Assembly (NCBI GenBank): GCA_022605955.1
Contig: JAKCOZ010000639.1
Coordinates: 1-64,000, forward strand
Source of the DNA: Rallus limicola
Lineage: Eukaryota > Chordata > Aves > Gruiformes > Rallidae
Direction of reading: 5' to 3'
Length of the DNA: 64,000 bases
Shown: piece after piece, positions 1 through 10,900 of the stretch
Numbering within the stretch: the stretch's first letter is position 1
Layout of the letters: each line of letters begins with the position of its first letter
Position numbers and translations under genes: made by a program
Notes under the pieces: generated by a model
What the model was told of the DNA's origin: nothing
The model's input: the letters and a program-made list of their open reading frames with translations, nothing else
Databases searched by the model: none

Positions 1-2
1 GG

Positions 3-1390
3 GTCTGCTCGTGTGTCCTGTTAGGAGGTTTCAGACAAGCTAAGCCTTTCATGCCTAGCTTCTTTACTTTGGGAGTTATTGCTGGACGTTTAGCATGTTT
101 TGAACTGCAGTCTGCTAGGGCCGAGAAAAGCACCGTAGGAGGTTCCAGGCATGTTCCCTCTTTCCAGGCAAAGGAAAAGGCTGAGAGCCAAAGTGACAGG
201 GTCTGCTCGTGTGTCCTGTTAGGAGGTTTCAGACAAGCTATGCCTTTCAGGCCTAGCTTCTTTACTTTGGGAGTTATTGCTGGACGTTTAGCATGTTTTG
301 AACTGCAGTCTGCTAGGGCCGACAAAAGCACCGTAAGAGGTTCCAGGCATGTCCCTCTTTCCAGGCAAAGGAAAAGGCTGAGAGCCAAAGTGACAGGGTC
401 TGCTCGTGTGTCCTGTTAGGAGGTTTCAGACAAGCTATGCCTTTCAGGCCTAGCTTCTTTACTTTGGGAGTTATTGCTGGACGTTTAGCATGTTTTGAAC
501 TGCAGTCTGCTAGGGCCGAGAAAAGCACCGTAGGAGGTTCCAGGCATGTTCCCCTCTTTCCAGGCAAAGGAAAAGGCTGAGAGCCAAAGTGACAGGGTCT
601 GCTTGTGTGTCCTGTTAGGAGGTTTCAGACAAGCTATGCCTTTCATGCCTAGCTTCTTTACTTTGGGAGTTATTGCTGGACGTTTAGCATGTTTTGAACT
701 GCAGTCTGCTAGGGGCCGAGAAAAGCACCGTAGGAGGTTCCAGGCATGTTCCCTCTTTCCAGGCAAAGGAAAAGGCTGAGAGCCAAAGTGACAGGGTCTG
801 CTCGTGTGTCCTGTTAGGAGGTTTCAGACAAGCTATGCCTTTCAGGCCTAGCTTCTTTACTTTGGGAGTTATTGCTGGACGTTTAGCATGTTTTGAACTG
901 CAGTCTGCTAGGGCCGAGAAAAGCACCGTAGGAGGTTCCAGGCGTGTTCCCTCTTTCCAGGCAAAGGAAAAGGCTGAGAGCCAAAGTGACAGGGTCTGCT
1001 CGTGTGTCCTGTTAGGAGGTTTCCGACAAGCTATGGCCTTTCAGGCCTAGCTTCTTTACTTTGGGAGTTATTGCTGGACGTTTAGCATGTTTTGAACTGC
1101 AGTCTGCTAGGGCCGAGAAAAGCACCGTAGGAGGTTCCAGGCATGTTCCCTCATTCCAGACAAAGGAAAAGGCTGAGAGCCAAAGTGACAGGGTCTGCTC
1201 GTGTGTCCTGTTAGGAGGTTTCAGACAAGCTATGCCTTTCATGCCTAGCTTCTTTACTTTGGGAGTTATTGCTGGACGTTTAGCATGTTTGAACTGCAGT
1301 CTGCTAGGGCCCGAGAAAAGCACCGTAGGAGGTTCCAGGCATGTTCCCTCTTTCCAGGCAAAGGAAAAGGCTGAGAGCCAAAGTGACAGG
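3..1390 (+). repeat. Edge subfamily: 'ctcgtg' / 'caggcct' monomers
   Basis: Seven monomers (starts 3, 201, 398, 597, 796, 994, 1193). Six of them read 'gctcgtg' where nearly all others read 'gcttgtg'; the exception starts at 597. Four (201, 398, 796, 994) carry 'caggcct' at the diagnostic site, the form between 'catgcct' and 'cagtcct'. Elsewhere 'gctcgtg' was seen only near 60406. Enrichment of a CpG-retaining, diverged subfamily at one end is what array margins often show, but the true array edge is not in the window. Several further differences here (for example aagcc at 41, ccgac at 1023, cattcc at 1152) may be sequence errors, because this interval lies in the indel-rich zone. Confidence 0.75.
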
Positions 1391-4300
1391 GTCTGCTTGT
1401 GTGTCCGTTAGGAGGTTTCAGACAAGCTATGCCTTTCAGTCCTAGCTTCTTTACTTTGGGAGTTATTGCTGGACGTTTAGCATGTTTTGAACTGCAGTCT
1501 GCTAGGGCCGAGAAAAGCACCGTAGGAGCTTCCAGGCATGTTCCCTCTTTCCAGGCAAAGGAAAAGGCTGAGAGCCAAAGTGACAGGGTCTGCTTGTGTG
1601 TCCTGTTAGGAGGTTTCAGACAAGCTATGCCTTTCATGCCTAGCTTCTTTACTTTGGGAGTTATTGCTGGACGTTTAGCATGTTTTGAACTGCAGTCTGC
1701 TAGGGCCGAGAAAAGCACTGTAGGAGGTAGCAGGTATGTTCCTTCTTTCCAGGCAAAGGAAAAGGCTGAGAGCCAAAGTGACAGGGTCTGCTTGTGTGTC
1801 CTGTTAGGAGGTTTCAGACAAGCTATGCCTTTCAGTCCTAGCTTCTTTACTTTGGGAGTTATTGCTGGACGTTTAGCATGTTTTGAACTACAGTCTGCTA
1901 GGGCTGAGAAAAGCACCGTAGGAGGTTCCATGCATGTTCCCTCTTTCCATGCAAAGGAAAAGGCTGAGAGCCAAAGTGACAGGGTCTGCTTGTGTGTCCT
2001 GTTAGGAGGTTTCAGACAAGCTATGCCTTTCATGCCTAGCTTCTTTACTTTGGGAGTTATTGCTGGACGTTTTAGCATGTTTTGAACTGCAGTCTGCTAG
2101 GGCCGAGAAAAGCACCGTAGGAGGTTCCAGGCATGTTCCCTCTTTCCAGGGCAAAGGAAAAGGCTGAGAGCCAAAGTGACAGGGTCTGCTTGTGTGTCCT
2201 GTTAGGAGGTTTCAGACAAGCTATGCCTTTCAGTCCTAGCTTCTTTACTTTGGGAGTTATTGCTGGACGTTTAGCATGTTTTGAACTGCAGTCTGCTAGG
2301 GCCCGAGAAAAGCACCGTAGGAGGTTCCAGGCATGTTCCCTCTTTCCAGGCAAAGGAAAAGGCTGAGAGCCAAAGTGACAGGGGTCTGCTTGTGTGTCCT
2401 GTTAGGAGGTTTCAGACAAGCTATGCCTTTCATGCCTAGCTTCTTTACTTTGGGAGTTATTGCTGGACGTTTAGCATGTTTTGAACTGCAGTCTGCTAGG
2501 GCCGAGAAAGCACTGTAGGAAGGTAGCAGGTATGTTCCTTCTTTCCAGGCAAAGGAAAAGGCTGAGAGCCAAAGTGACAGGGTCTGCTTGGTGTGTCCTG
2601 TTAGGAGGTTTCAGACAAGCTATGCCTTTCATGCCTAGCTTCTTTACTTTGGGAGTTATTGCTGGACGTTTAGCATGTTTTAAACTGCAGTCTGCTAGGG
2701 CCGAGAAAAGCACTGTAGGAGGTAGCAGGTATGTTCCTTCTTTCCAGGCAAAGGAAAAGGCTGAGAGCCAAAGTGACAGGGTCTGCTTGTGTGTCCTGTT
2801 AGGAGGTTTCAGACAAGCTATGCCTTTCATGCCTAGCTTCTTTACTTTGGGAGTTATTGCTGGACGTTTAGCATGTTTTGAACTGCAGTCTGCTAGGGCC
2901 GAGAAAAGCACCGTAGGAGGTTCCAGGCATGTTCCCTCTTTCCAGGCAAAGGAAAAGGCTGAGAGCCAAAGTGACAGGGTCTGCTTGTGTGTCCTGTTAG
3001 GAGGTTTCAGACAAGCTATGCCTTTCATGCCTAGCTTCTTTACTTTGGGAGTTATTGCTGGACGTTTAGCATGTTTTGAACTGCAGTCTGCTAGGGCCGA
3101 GAAAAGCACCGTAGGAGCTTCCAGGCATGTTCCCTCTTTCCAGGCAAAGGAAAAGGCTGAGAGCCAAAGTGACAGGGTCTGCTTGTGTGTCCTGTTAGGA
3201 GGTTTCAGACAAGCTATGCCTTTCAGTCCTAGCTTCTTTACTTTGGGAGTTATTGCTGGACGTTTAGCATGTTTTGAACTACAGTCTGCTAGGGCTGAGA
3301 AAAGCACCGTAGGAGGTTCCATGCATGTTCCCTCTTTCCATGCAAAGGAAAAGGCTGAGAGCCAAAGTGACAGGGTCTGCTTGTGTGTCCTGTTAGGAGG
3401 TTTCAGACAAGCTATGCCTTTCATGCCTAGCTTCTTTACTTTGGGAGTTATTGCTGGACGTTTAGCATGTTTTGAACTGCAGTCTGCTAGGGGCCGAGAA
3501 AAGCACCGTAGGAGGTTCCAGGCATGTTCCCTCTTTCCAGGCGAAAGGAAAAGGCTGAGAGCCAAAGTGACAGGGTCTGCTTGTGTGTCCTGTTAGGAGG
3601 TTTCAGACAAGCTATGCCTTTCAGTCCTAGCTTCTTTACTTTGGGAGTTATTGCTGGACGTTTAGCATGTTTTGAACTGCAGTCTGCTAGGGCCGAGAAA
3701 AGCACCGTAGGAGGTTCCAGGCATGTTCCCTCTTTCCAGGCAAAGGAAAAGCTGAGAGCCAAAGTGACAGGGTCTGCTTGTGTGTCCTGTTAGGAGGTTT
3801 CAGACAAGCTATGCCTTTCATGCCTAGCTTCTTTACTTTGGGAGTTATTGCTGGACGTTTAGCATGTTTGAACTGCAGTCTGCTAGGGCCGAGAAAAGCA
3901 CTGTAGGAGGTAGCAGGTATGTTCCTTCTTTCCAGGCAAAGGAAAAGGCTGAGAGCCAAAGTGACAGGGTCTGCTTGTGTGGTCCTGTTAGGAGGTTTCA
4001 GACAAGCTATGCCTTTCATGCCTAGCTTCTTTACTTTGGGAGTTATTGCTGGACGTTTAGCATGTTTTGAACTGCAGTCTGCTAGGGCCGAGAAAAGCAC
4101 CGTAGGAACTTCCAGGCATGTTCCCTCTTTCCAGGCAAAGGAAAAGGCTGAGAGCCAAAGTGACAGGGTCTGCTTGTGTGTCCTGTTAGGAGGTTTCAGA
4201 CAAGCTATGCCTTTCAGTCCTAGCTTCTTTACTTTGGGAGTTATTGCTGGACGTTTAGCATGTTTTGAACTGCAGTCTGCTAGGGCCGAGAAAAGCACCC

Positions 4301-4761
4301 TAGGAGCTTCTAGGCATGTTCCCTCTTTCCAGGCAAAGGAAAAGGCTGAGAGCCAAAGTGACAGGGTCTGCTTGTGTGTCCTGTTAGGAGGGTTTCAGAC
4401 AAGCTATGCCTTTCATGCCTATCTTCTTGACTTTGGGAGTTATTGCTGGACGTTTAGCATGTTTTGAACTGCAGTCTGCTAGGGCCGAGTAAGCACCGTA
4501 TGAGGTTCCAGGCATGTTCCCTCTTTCCAGGCAAAGGAAAAGGCTGAGAGCCAAAGTGACAGGGTCTGCTTGTGTGTCCTGTTAGGAGGGTTTCAGACAA
4601 GCTATGCCTTTCAGTCCTAGCTTCTTTACTTTGGGAGTTATTGCTGGACGTTTAGCATGTTTTGAACTGCAGTCTGCTAGGGCCGAGAAAAGCACCGTAG
4701 GAAGTAGCAGGTATGTTCCCTCTTCCATGCAAAGGAAAAGGCTGAGAGCCAAAGTGACAGG
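3..4761. other. Indel-rich zone, probable low-quality contig end
   Basis: By counting monomer lengths I find 23 single-base indels in 24 monomers. There are 15 insertions near 551, 713, 1035, 1311, 2071, 2149, 2302, 2381, 2520, 2590, 3491, 3543, 3981, 4391 and 4590. There are 8 deletions near 349, 1287, 1406, 2509, 3750, 3866, 4488 and 4731. The net is +7, which matches the phase shift at 5950. Most change the length of a short homopolymer (gggg for ggg, ccc for cc, aaa for aaaa). Downstream of 4762 only one indel is seen in 59 kb. The duplicated counterparts in 7930-10899 have none of them. The likely explanation is residual long-read error at an unpolished contig end. Real decay at an array margin is less likely because the boundary is so sharp. 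Confidence 0.85.
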
Positions 4762-7700
4762 GTCTGCTTGTGTGTCCTGTTAGGAGGTTTCAGACAAGCT
4801 ATGCCTTTCAGTCCTAGCTTCTTTACTTTGGGAGTTATTGCTGGACGTTTAGCATGTTTTGAACTGCAGTCTGCTAGGGCCGAGAAAAGCACCGTAGGAG
4901 GTTCCAGGCATGTTCCCTCTTTCCAGGCAAAGGAAAAGGCTGAGAGCCAAAGTGACAGGGTCTGCTTGTGTGTCCTGTTAGGAGGTTTCAGACAAGCTAT
5001 GCCTTTCAGTCCTAGCTTCTTTACTTTGGGAGTTATTGCTGGACGTTTAGCATGTTTTGAACTGCAGTCTGCTAGGGCCGAGAAAATCACCGTAGGAGGT
5101 TCCAGGCATGTTCCCTCTTTCCAGGCAAAGGAAAAGGCTGAGAGCCAAAGTGACAGGGTCTGCTTGTGTGTCCTGTTAGGAGGTTTCAGACAAGCTATGC
5201 CTTTCAGTCCTAGCTTCTTTACTTTGGGAGTTATTGCTGGACGTTTAGCATGTTTTGAACTGCAGTCTGCTAGGGCCGAGAAAAGCACCATAGGAGGTTC
5301 CAGGCATGTTCCCTCTTTCCAGGCAAAGGAAAAGGCTGAGAGCCAAAGTGACAGGGTCTGCTTGTGTGTCCTGTTAGGAGGTTTCAGACAAGCTATGCCT
5401 TTCATGCCTAGCTTCTTTACTTTGGGAGTTATTGCTGGACGTTTAGCATGTTTTGAACTGCAGTCTGCTAGGGCCGAGAAAAGCACCGTAGGAGCTTCCA
5501 GGCATGTTCCCTCTTTCCAGGCAAAGGAAAAGGCTGAGAGCCAAAGTGACAGGGTCTGCTTGTGTGTCCTGTTAGGAGGTTTCAGACAAGCTATGCCTTT
5601 CAGTCCTAGCTTCTTTACTTTGGGAGTTATTGCTGGACGTTTAGCATGTTTTGAACTGCAGTCTGCTAGGGCCGAGAAAAGCACCGTAGGAGGTAGCAGG
5701 TATGTTCCTTCTTTCCAGGCAAAGGAAAAGGCTGAGAGCCAAAGTGACAGGGTCTGCTTGTGTGTCCTGTTAGGAGGTTTCAGACAAGCTATGCCTTTCA
5801 TGCCTATCTTCTTCAATTTGGGAGTTATTGCTGGACGTTTAGCATGTTTTGAATTGCAGTCTGCTAGGGCCGAGTAAAGCACCGTATGTGGTTCCAGGCA
5901 TGTTCCCTCTTTCCAGGCAAAGGAAAAGGCTGAGAGCCAAAGTGACAGGGTCTGCTTGTGTGTCCTGTTAGGAGGTTTCAGACAAGCTATGCCTTTCAGT
6001 CCTAGCTTCTTTACTTTGGGAGTTATTGCTGGACGTTTAGCATGTTTTGAACTGCAGTCTGCTAGGGCCGAGAAAAGCACCGTAGGAAGTAGCAGGTATG
6101 TTCCCTCTTTCCATGCAAAGGAAAAGGCTGAGAGCCAAAGTGACAGGGTCTGCTTGTGTGTCCTGTTAGGAGGTTTCAGACAAGCTATGCCTTTCAGTCC
6201 TAGCTTCTTTACTTTGGGAGTTATTGCTGGACGTTTAGCATGTTTTGAACTGCAGTCTGCTAGGGCCGAGAAAAGCACCGTAGGAGCTTCCAGGCATGTT
6301 CCCTCTTTCCAGGCAAAGGAAAAGGCTGAGAGCCAAAGTGACAGGGTCTGCTTGTGTGTCCTGTTAGGAGGTTTCAGACAAGCTATGCCTTTCAGTCCTA
6401 GCTTCTTTACTTTGGGAGTTATTGCTGGACGTTTAGCATGTTTTGAACTGCAGTCTGCTAGGGCCGAGAAAAGCACCGTAGGAGGTTCCAGGCATGTTCC
6501 CTCTTTCCAGGCAAAGGAAAAGGCTGAGAGCCAAAGTGACAGGGTCTGCTTGTGTGTCCTGTTAGGAGGTTTCAGACAAGCTATGCCTTTCATGCCTAGC
6601 TTCTTTACTTTGGGAGTTATTGCTGGACGTTTAGCATGTTTTGAACTGCAGTCTGCTAGGGCCGAGAAAAGCACCATAGGAGGTTCCAGGCATGTTCCCT
6701 CTTTCCAGGCAAAGGAAAAGGCTGAGAGCCAAAGTGACAGGGTCTGCTTGTGTGTCCTGTTAGGAGGTTTCAGACAAGCTATGCCTTTCAGTCCTAGCTT
6801 CTTTACTTTGGGAGTTATTGCTGGACGTTTAGCATGTTTTGAACTGCAGTCTGCTAGGGCCGAGAAAAGCACCGTAGGAGGTTCCAGGCATGTTCCCTCT
6901 TTCCAGACAAAGGAAAAGGCTGAGAGCCAAAGTGACAGGGTCTGCTTGTGTGTCCTGTTAGGAGGTTTCAGACAAGCTATGCCTTTCATGCCTAGCTTCT
7001 TTACTTTGGGAGTTATTGCTGGACGTTTAGCATGTTTTGAACTGCAGTCTGCTAGGGCCGAGAAAAGCACCGTAGGAGGTTCCAGGCATGTTCCCTCTTT
7101 CCAGGCAAAGGAAAAGGCTGAGAGCCAAAGTGACAGGGTCTGCTTGTGTGTCCTGTTAGGAGGTTTCAGACAAGCTATGCCTTTCAGTCCTAGCTTCTTT
7201 ACTTTGGGAGTTATTGCTGGACGTTTAGCATGTTTTGAACTGCAGTCTGCTAGGGCCGAGAAAAGCACCGTAGGAGCTTCCAGGCATGTTCCCTCTTTCC
7301 AGGCAAAGGAAAAGGCTGAGAGCCAAAGTGACAGGGTCTGCTTGTGTGTCCTGTTAGGAGGTTTCAGACAAGCTATGCCTTTCATGCCTAGCTTCTTTAC
7401 TTTGGGAGTTATTGCTGGACGTTTAGCATGTTTTGAACTGCAGTCTGCTAGGGCCGAGAAAAGCACTGTAGGAGGTAGCAGGTATGTTCCTTCTTTCCAG
7501 GCAAAGGAAAAGGCTGAGAGCCAAAGTGACAGGGTCTGCTTGTGTGTCCTGTTAGGAGGTTTCAGACAAGCTATGCCTTTCATGCCTAGCTTCTTTACTT
7601 TGGGAGTTATTGCTGGACGTTTAGCATGTTTTGAACTGCAGTCTGCTAGGGCCGAGAAAAGCACCGTAGGAACTTCCAGGCATGTTCCCTCTTTCCAGGC

Positions 7701-7929
7701 AAAGGAAAAGGCTGAGAGCCAAAGTGACAGGGTCTGCTTGTGTGTCCTGTTAGGAGGTTTCAGACAAGCTATGCCTTTCATGTCTAGCTTCTTTACTTTG
7801 GGAGTTATTGCTGGACGTTTAGCATGTTTTGAACTGCAGTCTGCTAGGGCCGAGAAAAGCACTGTAGGAGGTAGCAGGTATGTTCCTTCTTTCCAGGCAA
7901 AGGAAAAGGCTGAGAGCCAAAGTGACAGG
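1786..7929 (+). repeat. Higher-order repeat A, copy 1 (31 monomers)
   Basis: Thirty-one monomers (6144 bp, including net +6 from indels) whose order of variants is repeated in the next block. Shared rare markers include 'gaactacag'+'ggctgag'+'catgcatg' (about 1890-1940 and 8030-8080), 'tttaaactgc' (2680 and 8820), 'gtaggaactt' (4100 and 10240), 'accctaggagcttctagg' (4296 and 10436), 'gagtaa' (about 4485 and 10625), 'aaaatcacc' (5085 and 11223), 'cttcaatttg' (5811 and 11949) and 'ccagacaaag' (6903 and 13041). The offset is 6138 bp (31 x 198) once the left indels are allowed for. The order of marked monomers, not just their presence, is conserved, so this is a segmental duplication of a block. 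Confidence 0.9.
6940..7137 (+). repeat. Reference consensus-type monomer (198 bp)
   Basis: This copy carries the commonest state at each variable site and serves as a reference. Landmarks in monomer coordinates: gtctgct 1-7; taggaggttt 20-29; the diagnostic 'atgcct/agtcct/aggcct' site 49-54; CpG in 'gacgtt' 85-86; PstI site 103-108; second gtctgct 108-114; CpG in 'gccgag' 120-121; CpG in 'accgta' 132-133; second taggaggtt 134-142; the 'tccagg' versus 'agcagg' haplotype site 142-147; 'ccaggc' versus 'ccatgc' or 'ccagac' 162-167. Two partly similar halves (gtctgct followed by taggaggtt) suggest the unit derives from an older internal duplication. No CENP-B box-like motif (ttcg...cggg core) is present. 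Confidence 0.9.
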
Positions 7930-10900
7930 GTCTGCTTGTGTGTCCTGTTAGGAGGTTTCAGACAAGCTATGCCTTTCAGTCCTAGCTTCTTTACTTTGGG
8001 AGTTATTGCTGGACGTTTAGCATGTTTTGAACTACAGTCTGCTAGGGCTGAGAAAAGCACCGTAGGAGGTTCCATGCATGTTCCCTCTTTCCATGCAAAG
8101 GAAAAGGCTGAGAGCCAAAGTGACAGGGTCTGCTTGTGTGTCCTGTTAGGAGGTTTCAGACAAGCTATGCCTTTCATGCCTAGCTTCTTTACTTTGGGAG
8201 TTATTGCTGGACGTTTAGCATGTTTTGAACTGCAGTCTGCTAGGGCCGAGAAAAGCACCGTAGGAGGTTCCAGGCATGTTCCCTCTTTCCAGGCAAAGGA
8301 AAAGGCTGAGAGCCAAAGTGACAGGGTCTGCTTGTGTGTCCTGTTAGGAGGTTTCAGACAAGCTATGCCTTTCAGTCCTAGCTTCTTTACTTTGGGAGTT
8401 ATTGCTGGACGTTTAGCATGTTTTGAACTGCAGTCTGCTAGGGCCGAGAAAAGCACCGTAGGAGGTTCCAGGCATGTTCCCTCTTTCCAGGCAAAGGAAA
8501 AGGCTGAGAGCCAAAGTGACAGGGTCTGCTTGTGTGTCCTGTTAGGAGGTTTCAGACAAGCTATGCCTTTCATGCCTAGCTTCTTTACTTTGGGAGTTAT
8601 TGCTGGACGTTTAGCATGTTTTGAACTGCAGTCTGCTAGGGCCGAGAAAAGCACTGTAGGAGGTAGCAGGTATGTTCCTTCTTTCCAGGCAAAGGAAAAG
8701 GCTGAGAGCCAAAGTGACAGGGTCTGCTTGTGTGTCCTGTTAGGAGGTTTCAGACAAGCTATGCCTTTCATGCCTAGCTTCTTTACTTTGGGAGTTATTG
8801 CTGGACGTTTAGCATGTTTTAAACTGCAGTCTGCTAGGGCCGAGAAAAGCACTGTAGGAGGTAGCAGGTATGTTCCTTCTTTCCAGGCAAAGGAAAAGGC
8901 TGAGAGCCAAAGTGACAGGGTCTGCTTGTGTGTCCTGTTAGGAGGTTTCAGACAAGCTATGCCTTTCATGCCTAGCTTCTTTACTTTGGGAGTTATTGCT
9001 GGACGTTTAGCATGTTTTGAACTGCAGTCTGCTAGGGCCGAGAAAAGCACCGTAGGAGGTTCCAGGCATGTTCCCTCTTTCCAGGCAAAGGAAAAGGCTG
9101 AGAGCCAAAGTGACAGGGTCTGCTTGTGTGTCCTGTTAGGAGGTTTCAGACAAGCTATGCCTTTCATGCCTAGCTTCTTTACTTTGGGAGTTATTGCTGG
9201 ACGTTTAGCATGTTTTGAACTGCAGTCTGCTAGGGCCGAGAAAAGCACCGTAGGAGCTTCCAGGCATGTTCCCTCTTTCCAGGCAAAGGAAAAGGCTGAG
9301 AGCCAAAGTGACAGGGTCTGCTTGTGTGTCCTGTTAGGAGGTTTCAGACAAGCTATGCCTTTCAGTCCTAGCTTCTTTACTTTGGGAGTTATTGCTGGAC
9401 GTTTAGCATGTTTTGAACTACAGTCTGCTAGGGCTGAGAAAAGCACCGTAGGAGGTTCCATGCATGTTCCCTCTTTCCATGCAAAGGAAAAGGCTGAGAG
9501 CCAAAGTGACAGGGTCTGCTTGTGTGTCCTGTTAGGAGGTTTCAGACAAGCTATGCCTTTCATGCCTAGCTTCTTTACTTTGGGAGTTATTGCTGGACGT
9601 TTAGCATGTTTTGAACTGCAGTCTGCTAGGGCCGAGAAAAGCACCGTAGGAGGTTCCAGGCATGTTCCCTCTTTCCAGGCAAAGGAAAAGGCTGAGAGCC
9701 AAAGTGACAGGGTCTGCTTGTGTGTCCTGTTAGGAGGTTTCAGACAAGCTATGCCTTTCAGTCCTAGCTTCTTTACTTTGGGAGTTATTGCTGGACGTTT
9801 AGCATGTTTTGAACTGCAGTCTGCTAGGGCCGAGAAAAGCACCGTAGGAGGTTCCAGGCATGTTCCCTCTTTCCAGGCAAAGGAAAAGGCTGAGAGCCAA
9901 AGTGACAGGGTCTGCTTGTGTGTCCTGTTAGGAGGTTTCAGACAAGCTATGCCTTTCATGCCTAGCTTCTTTACTTTGGGAGTTATTGCTGGACGTTTAG
10001 CATGTTTTGAACTGCAGTCTGCTAGGGCCGAGAAAAGCACTGTAGGAGGTAGCAGGTATGTTCCTTCTTTCCAGGCAAAGGAAAAGGCTGAGAGCCAAAG
10101 TGACAGGGTCTGCTTGTGTGTCCTGTTAGGAGGTTTCAGACAAGCTATGCCTTTCATGCCTAGCTTCTTTACTTTGGGAGTTATTGCTGGACGTTTAGCA
10201 TGTTTTGAACTGCAGTCTGCTAGGGCCGAGAAAAGCACCGTAGGAACTTCCAGGCATGTTCCCTCTTTCCAGGCAAAGGAAAAGGCTGAGAGCCAAAGTG
10301 ACAGGGTCTGCTTGTGTGTCCTGTTAGGAGGTTTCAGACAAGCTATGCCTTTCAGTCCTAGCTTCTTTACTTTGGGAGTTATTGCTGGACGTTTAGCATG
10401 TTTTGAACTGCAGTCTGCTAGGGCCGAGAAAAGCACCCTAGGAGCTTCTAGGCATGTTCCCTCTTTCCAGGCAAAGGAAAAGGCTGAGAGCCAAAGTGAC
10501 AGGGTCTGCTTGTGTGTCCTGTTAGGAGGTTTCAGACAAGCTATGCCTTTCATGCCTATCTTCTTCACTTTGGGAGTTATTGCTGGACGTTTAGCATGTT
10601 TTGAACTGCAGTCTGCTAGGGCCGAGTAAAGCACCGTATGAGGTTCCAGGCATGTTCCCTCTTTCCAGGCAAAGGAAAAGGCTGAGAGCCAAAGTGACAG
10701 GGTCTGCTTGTGTGTCCTGTTAGGAGGTTTCAGACAAGCTATGCCTTTCAGTCCTAGCTTCTTTACTTTGGGAGTTATTGCTGGACGTTTAGCATGTTTT
10801 GAACTGCAGTCTGCTAGGGCCGAGAAAAGCACCGTAGGAAGTAGCAGGTATGTTCCCTCTTTCCATGCAAAGGAAAAGGCTGAGAGCCAAAGTGACAGGG

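Noticed and set aside
1..4761. Functional frameshifts or pseudogenisation of a coding repeat
   Set aside because: The indels are homopolymer-type, dense only in this interval, and missing from the duplicated counterpart. Sequence error explains them better.
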